Part shown: in pieces, positions 1 through 10,081 of the stretch
How the letters are laid out: each line of letters starts with the position of its first letter
Numbering within the stretch: position 1 is the stretch's first letter
Assembly (NCBI RefSeq): GCF_902809865.1
Contig: NZ_CADDWH010000001.1
Location: forward strand, 1,302,001-1,366,000
Length of the DNA stretch: 64,000 bases
Origin: Halobacillus sp. Marseille-Q1614
GTDB taxonomy: Bacteria; Bacillota; Bacilli; Bacillales; Halobacillaceae
Direction of reading: 5' to 3'
Made by a program: the position numbers and the translations under genes
Notes under the pieces: model-generated
Database searches by the model: none
The model's input: the letters and a program-made list of their open reading frames with translations, nothing else
What the model was told of the DNA's origin: nothing

Positions 1-315
1 ATCGGACTGTTTTAACAAGTATTCAAGTTCCTGGGCCCTATAGTTCGTATTGACTGTCACAAGGACTGACCCCATTTTCCCGCTCGCAAACTGAGAAACG
101 AGCCATTCAGGTTTGTTATCGGCCCAAATCGCCATATGGTCCCCTTTTTCAATACCTAAAGCCATAAAGCCTTTCGCCGCTTCATCGACCATCTGATTAA
201 GTTCGCGATATGTTTTTCTTAAAGCTTGTTCAGGATAAACCATCGCTTCATGATCGGGGTGCTGCTCGGCCTGTTTTTCTAATAATTCACCTACGGTAAG
301 ATTTAAAAGACTCAT
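1..315 (-). CDS. yngI: AMP-forming acyl-CoA synthetase, N-terminal part (cut by window start)
   Basis: The first 105 residues of an ANL-family acyl-CoA ligase, which activates fatty or short-chain acids with ATP and CoA. The visible part starts MSLLNLTVGELLEKQAEQHP and continues with the usual N-terminal segments (TYRELN, GIEKGDHMAIWADNKPEW, GSVLVTVNTNYRAQELEYLL). The AMP-binding P-loop and C-terminal lid lie outside the window. It starts 20 bp after an acyl-CoA dehydrogenase on the same strand, with a good AGGAGGA ribosome site. This is the B. subtilis yngJ-yngI arrangement in the leucine/short-chain acyl-CoA degradation cluster, so I use that name. The specific substrate cannot be seen. Confidence 0.8.
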   Translation of the reverse strand, partial: MSLLNLTVGELLEKQAEQHPDHEAMVYPEQALRKTYRELNQMVDEAAKGFMALGIEKGDHMAIWADNKPEWLVSQFASGKMGSVLVTVNTNYRAQELEYLLKQSD

Positions 316-334
316 CCTATTCCTCCTCTATAAT

Positions 335-1477
335 TTAGCAGCCTAACTGACGAGCAATGACCATACGCTGTATTTCTGAAGTTCCTTCACCGATTTCCAG
401 CAGCTTCGCATCGCGCAGGAAACGCTCGACTTCATATTCCCTCATGTAACCATAGCCGCCGTGAATCTGAATCGCCTGGTTTGCACTGCGGAAAGCTGTT
501 TCAGAAGCGTACAGCTTGGCAAACGCCGCTTCTTTTGAAAAAGGTTTTCCTTGATCTTTCAGCCATGCTGCTTTAAGCACCATGTTCCTAGCAAGCTCGA
601 CTTCCATCGCCATATCGGCAAGCTTAAATTGGATCGCCTGGAAGTTTGAAATCGGCTGGCCAAACTGTTTTCTTTCTTTGGCATAAGCGAGGGCTTTATC
701 AAGAGAAGCCTGCGCAATTCCAAGTGCAAGGGCTGCGATAGAGATTCTTCCGCCATCTAACGTATAAAGAAACTGCTTAAATCCTCCATGTGGATCTCCT
801 AGAATATTCTCTTTTGGAATCTCGACATCTTCTAAAATGATCTCAGATGTATTAGATCCGCGGACACCCATCTTTTCATAAGGGCTTGTAATCTTCATGC
901 CTTTCGTATCTTTTGGAACAATAAAGGCCGAGATGATATTTTTGCCGTCTTCGCGCTTGCCGCTGACCGCCGTGACGGTAATTGAACGTGCATATTCGGC
1001 ATTTGTGATCCAGCATTTTTCACCATTGAGCACATATTTATCGCCTTTAAGCTCGGCACGAGTCTTCGTTCCTCCGGCATCCGAACCTGCGTTCGGTTCT
1101 GTCAGACCAAAAGAAGCTAACCCTTCTCCTTTAGCTAAAGGAACGAGATACTCCTGTTTCTGCTCTTCTGTACCGAAGTAATAAATAGGGCTTGCTCCAA
1201 GCGAAACAGCCGCCGCATAGCTTAAGCCGGTAGAACCGCATACTTTTCCTATCTCTTCAACGGCCAGCGCGTACGTAAGCGTATCGCCGCCTGAGCCACC
1301 ATATTCTTCTGGGAAGGGAATCCCCAGCAATCCGAGTTTACCCATCTCATCAAAAATGTCCTTAGGAAATTGAGCTTTTTCATCAATCTCCACTGCACGC
1401 GGGCGGATCACCTCATCAGCGAAATCACACACCATTTTTTTCGTCATTTCCTGCTCTTTCGTCAATTCAAAATTCAT
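335..1477 (-). CDS. yngJ: acyl-CoA dehydrogenase (short-chain type, YngJ-like)
   Basis: FAD-dependent acyl-CoA dehydrogenase of 380 residues, the full family length. It oxidises acyl-CoA to the 2-enoyl-CoA and passes electrons to ETF. N-terminal helices (FELTKEQEM) are followed by the flavin segment [12 protein letters not shown] near residue 124, CWITNAE near 154 and the C-terminal [21 protein letters not shown]. The motif [11 protein letters not shown] keeps a glutamate (about residue 364) at the usual catalytic-base position of butyryl/medium-chain enzymes; isovaleryl-CoA dehydrogenases lack it there. A butyryl-type or short branched substrate is therefore as likely as isovaleryl-CoA. First gene of an operon with the synthetase. 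A TetR-type operator and a cre-like site lie just upstream. Confidence 0.9.
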   Translation of the reverse strand: MNFELTKEQEMTKKMVCDFADEVIRPRAVEIDEKAQFPKDIFDEMGKLGLLGIPFPEEYGGSGGDTLTYALAVEEIGKVCGSTGLSYAAAVSLGASPIYYFGTEEQKQEYLVPLAKGEGLASFGLTEPNAGSDAGGTKTRAELKGDKYVLNGEKCWITNAEYARSITVTAVSGKREDGKNIISAFIVPKDTKGMKITSPYEKMGVRGSNTSEIILEDVEIPKENILGDPHGGFKQFLYTLDGGRISIAALALGIAQASLDKALAYAKERKQFGQPISNFQAIQFKLADMAMEVELARNMVLKAAWLKDQGKPFSKEAAFAKLYASETAFRSANQAIQIHGGYGYMREYEVERFLRDAKLLEIGEGTSEIQRMVIARQLGC

Positions 1478-1497
1478 TTTGCTCCCCCTTTCAAATA

Positions 1498-1515
1498 AGA
1501 CCGACTGGTTGGTCT
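1498..1515. promoter_or_regulatory. TetR-type operator upstream of yngJ
   Basis: An 18-bp imperfect palindrome with arms AGACC and GGTCT and further inner pairing (7 of 9 base pairs). It lies 21 bp upstream of the yngJ start and just downstream of the TetR gene. Sites with an ACCGAC...GGT core are typical of TetR repressors that sense acyl-CoA. Binding by the adjacent regulator is an inference. Confidence 0.6.
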
Positions 1516-1537
1516 GTATGAGGCAAAAATAAAAAAC

Positions 1538-1551
1538 TGAAAGCGTTTACT
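1538..1551 (-). promoter_or_regulatory. cre-like site (CcpA) upstream of yngJ
   Basis: Read on the minus strand this is AGTAAACGCTTTCA, matching 13 of 14 positions of the Bacillus cre consensus TGWAANCGNTNWCA. It lies about 60 bp upstream of yngJ and next to the TetR-type operator, so catabolite repression of the acyl-CoA operon is likely. Seen in sequence; function inferred. Confidence 0.55.
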
Positions 1552-1552
1552 T

Positions 1553-2179
1553 TTAGTTGTAAAAAAAAGGAACCTTAAGCATCTGCTCCTGGTAGTGAGC
1601 TTCGTTTCCTGTTGTTAAAAGCGAATGGAGCACTAAATCAATATAAGCATCGGCAATTTCATCAATCGAAAATTCTCCATCGGGGTCATACCATTTATAA
1701 ATCCAGTTCACCATGCCAAGAATGCTCATGGTTACTAGTATAGGTGGAACTTCTTTTCGGAAGTGGCCTGTTGTCTGACCTTCTTCAATGACTTGAAGAA
1801 CCATTTGCTTAAATTCATCACGTTTGCGCTTAATTTGTTTTTCATAAGCGGGTTTTAAATAAATACTTTCCTGATAAAAAACGGATATGTGCGGCTTATA
1901 AAGGTCAAACACTTTAACAAACGACCGGATGATCGCCTGGATTTGATAAACGGGTGAAGAATGAATCGCCATCGCTGCCCTCGCTTCCTTTGATACGTAT
2001 GTAATGAAGGCATCGTGAATGACAAAAAGAAGCTCCTCTTTAGAATGAAAGTGGTGATAAAACCCTCCTTTAGAGGTTTTGGACGCTTCGACGATCTGTT
2101 TGACGGTTACCCCGTGAAAGCCATACTGTTCAAACAACCGCAGCGATGTTTCAATAATTTTTTCTCGAAGATTATTCAT
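1553..2179 (-). CDS. TetR/AcrR family transcriptional regulator
   Basis: A 208-residue regulator. The N-terminal helix-turn-helix reads FEQYGFHGVTVKQIVEASKTSKGGFYHHFHSKEEL across about residues 16-50, followed by an all-helical ligand domain. The ATG at 2179 is chosen because GAGGGG sits seven bases upstream; a further-upstream TTG would place the ribosome site inside the gene. It lies upstream of, and is oriented like, the yngJ-yngI operon, with an 18-bp palindrome between them, so it probably represses that operon. The effector is unknown; an acyl-CoA is a reasonable guess. Confidence 0.85.
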   Translation of the reverse strand: MNNLREKIIETSLRLFEQYGFHGVTVKQIVEASKTSKGGFYHHFHSKEELLFVIHDAFITYVSKEARAAMAIHSSPVYQIQAIIRSFVKVFDLYKPHISVFYQESIYLKPAYEKQIKRKRDEFKQMVLQVIEEGQTTGHFRKEVPPILVTMSILGMVNWIYKWYDPDGEFSIDEIADAYIDLVLHSLLTTGNEAHYQEQMLKVPFFYN

Positions 2180-2244
2180 ACACCATCCCCTCAAACTGAA
2201 TATACATTCATCTTATCATATTTTTCTGAAATTACAATTCTATA

Positions 2245-2277
2245 CAAAAAAGACTTTCCTAATATAAGGAAAGTCTT
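2245..2277 (-). terminator. terminator downstream of parC
   Basis: Perfect 11-bp stem AAGACTTTCCT/AGGAAAGTCTT with a 6-nt loop, followed on the minus strand by a T run. Confidence 0.8.
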
Positions 2278-2305
2278 CACCTTTTACCAAAAAGCATTAA
2301 GCTTC

Positions 2306-2329
2306 AGGAGCAAAGACCGCTTTGCTCCT
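2306..2329. repeat. perfect inverted repeat downstream of parC
   Basis: AGGAGCAAAG and CTTTGCTCCT form a perfect 10-bp stem around a 4-base loop. There is no T run on either strand. It lies between the parC stop and the parC terminator, so it may protect the mRNA 3' end. Confidence 0.6.
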
Positions 2330-2387
2330 TTAAACGCTGCGTAAAAAAGGAAAATACCTGCTCTTTGTTGTTAAGGTAGCAACATTA

Positions 2388-4844
2388 CTAGCCCTGCTCA
2401 TCCGGTTCTTTATAAGGAGTTTCATAGCCTGGCTGCACCCATGACTCGATCACTTCTCCGCTCTGATCGACATCAAGGACGTAGGAACCATTGCTGTAAC
2501 GGTCGCTGGCTTTAAAGTCCATTGGATGAACTGTCGTCAGTTCATCTTTGGTAGTTTTAAGCACAACTTCATCTTTATTTGTAACCATATGCAAATCAAT
2601 GATACGATGCGGGTTTTTCTTCAGTTCCCGCAGCATGATAACTCCGCGTTTCGCTCTTGATGTCCTGTCAAACTCTTTTAATCTCATCCGTTTGACAGCT
2701 GCCCGGTGTGTTGAAAGCAATAGAGACGGGTCTTCTTCTGCTGAGAACACTTGTCCCGATACGACATGCTCTCCGTCTTTTAACTGAATTGCTTTAACTC
2801 CTGCCGCTCTCTGGCCGACAGTGTTCACTTCAGATTCTTCATACCATAATCCATAGGCTTTATTGGAAGCGATGAAAATCTGCGCATTGCCATCGGTTAA
2901 GTGGACGTCAACGACTTCATCGCCTCCTTTTAGGTTGACCGCAACAAGAGCCTTCGAATGTCTCGTTGCCTGGTAAAGGGAAAGCTCGCTTTTCTTAACC
3001 ATGCCGTTTTTCGTAAAGAAAAGGAGGAACTGATCTTGTTTGAATTCGCGAATCGGTATCGCATCGACAAGGTACTCTTCTTTTTCAATGGATACGATAT
3101 TCGCAATATGCTGCCCTAAATCTTTCCAGCGGATATCAGGCAGTTTGTGAACAGGAAGGAAGAGATATTTACCTAGATTTGTGAAAAGTAAAATCGTATC
3201 GGTTGTATTGATCTCTAATAATCTGAGCAGGTGGTCGCCGTCTTTCATGGCCAGATCCTGCCCATTTGAGGCGCCATAAGAGCGAAGGCTCGTCCTTTTA
3301 ATATAGCCGTCTTTTGTTACAGAAACGACGATATCTTCACTCGCTACCGTTACTTCCAAGTCTACTTTAAGCTCTTCTACTTTTTCTTCAATCTGCGTCA
3401 GGCGCGCATCCTGGAACTTTTTCTTAATCGAACGCAGGTCAGCTTTAATAACTTTCAGAAGTTCATTCTCGTTGCCTAGAAGAGTTTGTAAGTAATCAAT
3501 TCTCTTCTCGAGCTCTTCCGCTTCTTTCTGAAGTTCAGTAATATCCGTATTGGTTAAACGGTATAGCTGCAACGTTACAATTGCTTCGGATTGTTCTTCT
3601 GTAAAGCCGTACTTCGCGATTAATTGCTGCTTTGCATCCTGCTTATCTTTTGAAGCACGAATAGTGGCAATCACTTCATCAAGTATGGAAATGGCTTTAA
3701 TCAGCCCCTCTACAATATGGGCGCGTTTCTTGGCTTTGTTTAAGTCATAAATCGACTGCCGGGTCACGACGTCCTTCTGATGGGCGATATAAGCATCTAA
3801 CAGCATCGGCAGGCTCATCAGCTTAGGCGTACGTTCGTGAATCGCCACCATATTAAAGTTATAAGCAATCTGCAGATCGGTTTGTTTATAAAGGTAGTTC
3901 AATACACCTTCACTGTTGGCATCTTTCTTTAATTCAACAACGATTCGCATTCCCGTTCGGTCTGTTTCATCACGAACTTCTGCGATTCCCTCGACTTTAC
4001 GGTCAATACGAAGCTCATCCATTCGCTTCACAAGATTTGCTTTATTGACTTCAAAAGGAATTTCATCGATAACGATTTGTTCTTTACCGCCTCTTACGCT
4101 TTGGATAGAAGCTTTCCCTCGCAGGACAATTTTTCCTTTACCTGTTTCATAGGCCTTCTTTAATCCGTCAACGCCCTGAATAATCCCGCCTGTTGGAAAA
4201 TCAGGACCTTTCAGTTTCGTCATCAGCTCATCAACAGAAGCGGTTTGCTTGTCTATTTTCATGATAACGGCGTCTATCACTTCCGCAAGATTATGCGGAG
4301 GTATTTCAGTTGCATAACCGGCAGATATTCCTGTTGATCCATTCGTTAAAAGGTTCGGGAACTTAGCCGGCAGGACCGTCGGCTCTTCAATGGTGTCATC
4401 AAAGTTGGGAATATGCTCAACCGTTTCTTTTTCGATATCTCTTAACAGCTCAGAGGAAATACTTGAGAGCCTGGCTTCCGTATAACGCATTGCTGCTGGA
4501 GGATCGCCGTCGACACTCCCGTTATTTCCATGCATTTCCACTAATCCGTGACGGACTTTCCAATTCTGGCTTAAACGCACCATCGCATCATACACGGAAG
4601 AATCCCCGTGCGGATGATAGTTACCGATAACCGTACCTACTGTTTTAGCAGATTTCCGGTAGCCTTTGTCATGTGTATTTCTTTCCTGGTGCATCGCATA
4701 TAAAATTCGGCGCTGCACGGGTTTTAGTCCATCACGGGCATCTGGTAACGCCCGCTCCTGGATAATATATTTACTATAGCGGCCAAAACGGTCCCCTAAC
4801 ACTTCTTCTAAAGGTAAATCTAAAAACTTTTCTGCCTCAGCCAA
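2388..4844 (-). CDS. parC: DNA topoisomerase IV subunit A
   Basis: Catalytic strand-breaking subunit of topoisomerase IV, which decatenates sister chromosomes (818 residues, near the usual length). The active-site tyrosine is Tyr121 in AMRYTEARLS. The quinolone-resistance region reads HPHGDSSVYDAMV, with the usual serine (Ser82) and an aspartate (Asp86) where many species have glutamate. The C-terminal half carries the six-bladed beta-pinwheel DNA-wrapping repeats. It is told apart from GyrA by the partner gene and by lack of a clear GyrA-box. The start is TTG, preceded by GGGGG at 8 bp. It follows parE by 15 bp, forming a parE-parC operon. Confidence 0.97.
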   Translation of the reverse strand: MAEAEKFLDLPLEEVLGDRFGRYSKYIIQERALPDARDGLKPVQRRILYAMHQERNTHDKGYRKSAKTVGTVIGNYHPHGDSSVYDAMVRLSQNWKVRHGLVEMHGNNGSVDGDPPAAMRYTEARLSSISSELLRDIEKETVEHIPNFDDTIEEPTVLPAKFPNLLTNGSTGISAGYATEIPPHNLAEVIDAVIMKIDKQTASVDELMTKLKGPDFPTGGIIQGVDGLKKAYETGKGKIVLRGKASIQSVRGGKEQIVIDEIPFEVNKANLVKRMDELRIDRKVEGIAEVRDETDRTGMRIVVELKKDANSEGVLNYLYKQTDLQIAYNFNMVAIHERTPKLMSLPMLLDAYIAHQKDVVTRQSIYDLNKAKKRAHIVEGLIKAISILDEVIATIRASKDKQDAKQQLIAKYGFTEEQSEAIVTLQLYRLTNTDITELQKEAEELEKRIDYLQTLLGNENELLKVIKADLRSIKKKFQDARLTQIEEKVEELKVDLEVTVASEDIVVSVTKDGYIKRTSLRSYGASNGQDLAMKDGDHLLRLLEINTTDTILLFTNLGKYLFLPVHKLPDIRWKDLGQHIANIVSIEKEEYLVDAIPIREFKQDQFLLFFTKNGMVKKSELSLYQATRHSKALVAVNLKGGDEVVDVHLTDGNAQIFIASNKAYGLWYEESEVNTVGQRAAGVKAIQLKDGEHVVSGQVFSAEEDPSLLLSTHRAAVKRMRLKEFDRTSRAKRGVIMLRELKKNPHRIIDLHMVTNKDEVVLKTTKDELTTVHPMDFKASDRYSNGSYVLDVDQSGEVIESWVQPGYETPYKEPDEQG

Positions 4845-4859
4845 CAGAATATCCCCCTT

Positions 4860-6848
<1,989 letters not shown>

Positions 6849-6963
6849 CTACCACTATAATAGAACAAATGTTCGCATCTGTAAACGTTCATTTATTAAC
6901 CATACTTGTTATATTGTAGCGGTTTTCTCAAAAGACGCAAATATCATTCTACAATATTTCATG

Positions 6964-6991
6964 AAAAAATCCCTGTAAAACAGGGATTTTT
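6964..6991 (-). terminator. terminator downstream of yneT
   Basis: ATCCCTGT/ACAGGGAT stem flanked by A and T runs on both sides, so it could work in both directions. It follows the yneT stop on the minus strand. Confidence 0.85.
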
Positions 6992-7002
6992 CCAAAAAAA
7001 GA

Positions 7003-7416
7003 TTATCTTAAAACCGCGTGAGCTACTTTAATACAGTTATCCATGATGACAAGCATATCCTTCTTTTTTAGTATCTCCGGCACGTCCGGATGATAGACAC
7101 CCTGCTGGGCCCAAAAACCTTTTGCATCAATATTTAAAGATTCGCGGGCAACCCCAGGTAAATATTCGGAACGTCTGAAAACGTTTATAATATCAATACG
7201 TTCTTTAACTTCACTTAAGCTGCTGTATGCATTTTCTCCCAGTGTTGACTCAATCTCAGGATTGACGGGGATAATTTTATATCCCGCCTTCTGCATCGCT
7301 TCGCTCACCTGGTAAGATGTGCGGTAAGGCTTATCAGAAAGACCGATAACCGCAATATTTTTCGATTCATCTAAGAGAGAACGCATTTTCTGCCGATCAG
7401 GATTTTGATGCATCAT
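7003..7416 (-). CDS. yneT: CoA-binding domain protein (YneT family)
   Basis: A 137-residue stand-alone CoA_binding (Rossmann-like) protein resembling the N-terminal domain of succinyl-CoA synthetase alpha. Visible signatures are NIAVIGLSDKPYRTSYQVSE (residues about 20-39), IIPVNPEIESTLGENAYSSL and the end VIMDNCIKVAHAVLR. Function is not established; members of the family are thought to bind CoA or a nucleotide. It follows the ABC permease gene by 8 bp, so it may be co-transcribed with the transporter here. In B. subtilis it lies near parE. Two adjacent ATGs (7416, 7413) are possible; the second has better ribosome-site spacing. Confidence 0.88.
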   Translation of the reverse strand: MMHQNPDRQKMRSLLDESKNIAVIGLSDKPYRTSYQVSEAMQKAGYKIIPVNPEIESTLGENAYSSLSEVKERIDIINVFRRSEYLPGVARESLNIDAKGFWAQQGVYHPDVPEILKKKDMLVIMDNCIKVAHAVLR

Positions 7417-7424
7417 GAACCCTC

Positions 7425-8951
7425 CTATTCGTTTAAAAGCCCTTGTTCGATTAAATATTCACGGGCGACCTCCTCGGGATTACGGTCTTCATAATCTACC
7501 TGATAATTCATTTTTCTCATTTCGTCATCCGAAATAAGTCCCCCGAGCTGATTTAACACTTCTTCAAGCTCAGGATATTGCTCTAACGTTTCCTCTCTCA
7601 TCAATGGAGCGCCCTGATAAGGAGGAAATAGATTTTCCGGATCCTTTAAAGTCGTTAAATCTAATTCTATCATATAACTATCAGTGGCGTAAGCGTCTAT
7701 CACGTCAACTTCTCCACTTTCAATTGCCCCTTCTCTCAGTCCGGCATCCATTGTACGGACTTCACCAAGGTCGAGTCCATAGACCTCTTTCATACCCTGA
7801 TACCCATCATAGCGGTCATTAAACTCAAGGGTAAAGCCTGCTGTAATCTGGTCTTCCACCGCTTTTAAGTCACCAATCGTTTGAAGCTCATATTGCTCTG
7901 CCGTTTCCTTTGTCGTTGCTACAGCATACGTATTATTAAATTCCATGGGCTCAAGAAAAGCTAAATTAAATTCTTCAGACATTCCTTGTTTGGCCTGCTC
8001 GTAAACTTCCCGGCTGTCATTACTATCTGCTTTCTCACCAAGTAAGGAAACGATCGCTGTTCCGGTAAATTCAGGATAAATATCGATACTTCCACTTTGC
8101 AGGGCACTAAAGACCATTTCTGTTTTTCCGAGGTTTGTTTCAAGTCCTACAGACAGATCGGTTTCCTCTTCAATTAATAATTTGTACATATTGACTAAGA
8201 TAGATGGCTCTGAACCGAGTTTGGCCCCGATGGTAATATCTTTTTTCACTTCTCCTCCAAAAGCCAGCGGTCCGGCTGCAATCAATGCAAAAGCTGTAAG
8301 GAGAATGACTAAAGAACGGAAGCCTGATTTGGCTGATGTCCGTTCAAATAACCGGAGAACAGCATCCAGGACGATCGCAAGCAAAGCTGCAGGTATTGCA
8401 CCAAAAATAATAAGATTAAGATCCCCGCCGCGGTCTAACCCTAATAGGATTAAATCCCCAAGGCCCCCGGCCCCGATTAGAGCCGCAATGGTTGTCGTTC
8501 CTACAATAAAACCCAGGGAAGTACGTATCCCTGCCATAATCACAGGCATGGCAATCGGCAGCTCTACACGCGCTAATCGCCGAAAAGAATTCATGCCCAT
8601 TCCTGTTGCCGCTTCCTTTAAGGAAGGGTCGACCTCTTTAATTCCTGTATAGGTGTTTCTTAGAATCGGGAGGAGTCCATATGCCGTTAAGGCAATGATC
8701 GCCGGTGTCTGTCCAATGCCCATAAAAGGAATTAAAAAGGCTAAAACTGCTAAACTGGGGATCGTCTGCAGAACGGCAGTGGCACCAATAATAGGTTCAG
8801 CCACTTTTTGTTTTCTCGTTAGGTACAAGCCTAGGGGAACGGATATAAGAGTAGCAATAACAAGGGAAATCATCGAAATTTGCAGGTGCTCCCATATTTT
8901 TTCTAACAAAATCCCCTGCCTGTTTTGAAAGACTTGAATGAATTCATTCAT
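7425..8951 (-). CDS. ABC transporter permease fused to substrate-binding domain (OpuB/OpuC/EgtU type)
   Basis: A 508-residue fusion. Residues 1-215 form a BPD_transp_1 permease with the EAA-type loop EAATGMGMNSFRRLARVELP. After a last membrane helix, residues from about 233 (KKDITIGAKLGSEPSI) form an OpuAC-type binding domain with the hallmarks IDIYPEFTGTA and EFNDRYDGYQG. Such fusions import quaternary-ammonium osmolytes (glycine betaine, choline, carnitine); the same architecture is also found in the ergothioneine importer EgtU. Sequence alone does not decide the substrate. Translationally coupled (4-bp overlap) to the upstream ATPase gene. Confidence 0.88.
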   Translation of the reverse strand: MNEFIQVFQNRQGILLEKIWEHLQISMISLVIATLISVPLGLYLTRKQKVAEPIIGATAVLQTIPSLAVLAFLIPFMGIGQTPAIIALTAYGLLPILRNTYTGIKEVDPSLKEAATGMGMNSFRRLARVELPIAMPVIMAGIRTSLGFIVGTTTIAALIGAGGLGDLILLGLDRGGDLNLIIFGAIPAALLAIVLDAVLRLFERTSAKSGFRSLVILLTAFALIAAGPLAFGGEVKKDITIGAKLGSEPSILVNMYKLLIEEETDLSVGLETNLGKTEMVFSALQSGSIDIYPEFTGTAIVSLLGEKADSNDSREVYEQAKQGMSEEFNLAFLEPMEFNNTYAVATTKETAEQYELQTIGDLKAVEDQITAGFTLEFNDRYDGYQGMKEVYGLDLGEVRTMDAGLREGAIESGEVDVIDAYATDSYMIELDLTTLKDPENLFPPYQGAPLMREETLEQYPELEEVLNQLGGLISDDEMRKMNYQVDYEDRNPEEVAREYLIEQGLLNE

Positions 8952-10015
8952 GGCTGCACCACCCCGTTTTCCGATTTAATCTGCTTCTTGAGGTAGAACA
9001 CCATATCTTTATAAGAGAGCGTACCTAGAACTTTACCATCTCTTGTAACAGGAAGAAGAGTGTAATCACTCTGCTCAAAAACTTCCATCGCCTCTTTTAA
9101 TGTCATTTCGTGAGAGAGGATAGGAAGATCGGTTTTTTCTCCATGCTCCACACCAAAAGCGAAGGTTTGATTCGTATTTTTCACTGCAAAAGTCCCGCGG
9201 CCTGGCACCAGACCATCTTCCCATTCCTGTGTAGTAAACAGCCGCTGCTTTGTCTGGTCAATCATTACATCGACAGCGGTCTGCCACGGAGATTTCCTTT
9301 CACCGATAAAATCTTCCACAAATGAATTGGCCGGGTTAAGTATGAGATTCTGCGGCTGATCAAGCTGAACGATTTCGCCGTCTTTCATAAGGCAGACGCG
9401 ATCCCCCATCGCCATCGCTTCATCGATATCATGGGTGACAAATATGATCGTTTTTCTGATCTCTTTATGAAGAGAGTGAATATCTTTTTGTAATTGTTCG
9501 CGGCTGATTGGATCCAGCGCACTGAATGGCTCGTCCATTAATATGATATCAGGATCAGCAGCAAGGGCCCGAATGACCCCCACCCGCTGCTGCTGTCCCC
9601 CTGACAGTTCACTAGGTTTTCTTTTACGATGGACACTTGGATCAAGACCTACCATGTCCATTAATTCATCAATGCGCTTGGATAACTCTTTTTTATTCCA
9701 TTTTTTCATTTCAGGAACGACAGATATATTCTCTTCCACAGACATATGCGGAAATAATGCGATTTCCTGAAGTACATACCCGGTATTCCATCTTAATTCA
9801 TGAATGTTGTAATCCTTGATGTCTTTGTTTTTAATATACACCGATCCTTCTGTCGGTTCGATTAATCGATTTATCATTTTCATCGTAGTTGTCTTTCCGC
9901 ATCCGCTCGGACCGATAATTGTGAGGAATTCACCTTCTCTGATTTCTAAATTAATGTTTTTGACGGCTTTTGTTCCGTCGGGATATTTTTTTGTGACGTT
10001 ATTAAATGTGATCAT
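8948..10015 (-). CDS. ABC transporter ATP-binding protein with C-terminal CBS region (OpuCA/OpuBA/EgtV type)
   Basis: ATPase of 355 residues for the importer encoded just downstream. Walker A is GPSGCGKTTTMKMINRL (about residue 35), the ABC signature LSGGQQQRVGVIRAL, Walker B DIILMDEPFSALDP. After about residue 240 comes a CBS region; only the second CBS motif (LPILSHEMTLKEAMEVF ... LLPVTRDGKVLGTLSYKD) is clear, the first looks degenerate. In OpuA-type systems CBS domains sense ionic strength, which would fit a salt-stress role, but EgtV-like ATPases also have CBS regions. Start ATG with AGGGGG at good spacing. Confidence 0.9.
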   Translation of the reverse strand: MITFNNVTKKYPDGTKAVKNINLEIREGEFLTIIGPSGCGKTTTMKMINRLIEPTEGSVYIKNKDIKDYNIHELRWNTGYVLQEIALFPHMSVEENISVVPEMKKWNKKELSKRIDELMDMVGLDPSVHRKRKPSELSGGQQQRVGVIRALAADPDIILMDEPFSALDPISREQLQKDIHSLHKEIRKTIIFVTHDIDEAMAMGDRVCLMKDGEIVQLDQPQNLILNPANSFVEDFIGERKSPWQTAVDVMIDQTKQRLFTTQEWEDGLVPGRGTFAVKNTNQTFAFGVEHGEKTDLPILSHEMTLKEAMEVFEQSDYTLLPVTRDGKVLGTLSYKDMVFYLKKQIKSENGVVQP

Positions 10016-10081
10016 CGTTCGCCCCCTCTTTCTATATAACTATATCTTTATTCCCTATCCTGATATTTTTCAAAACTTCTG

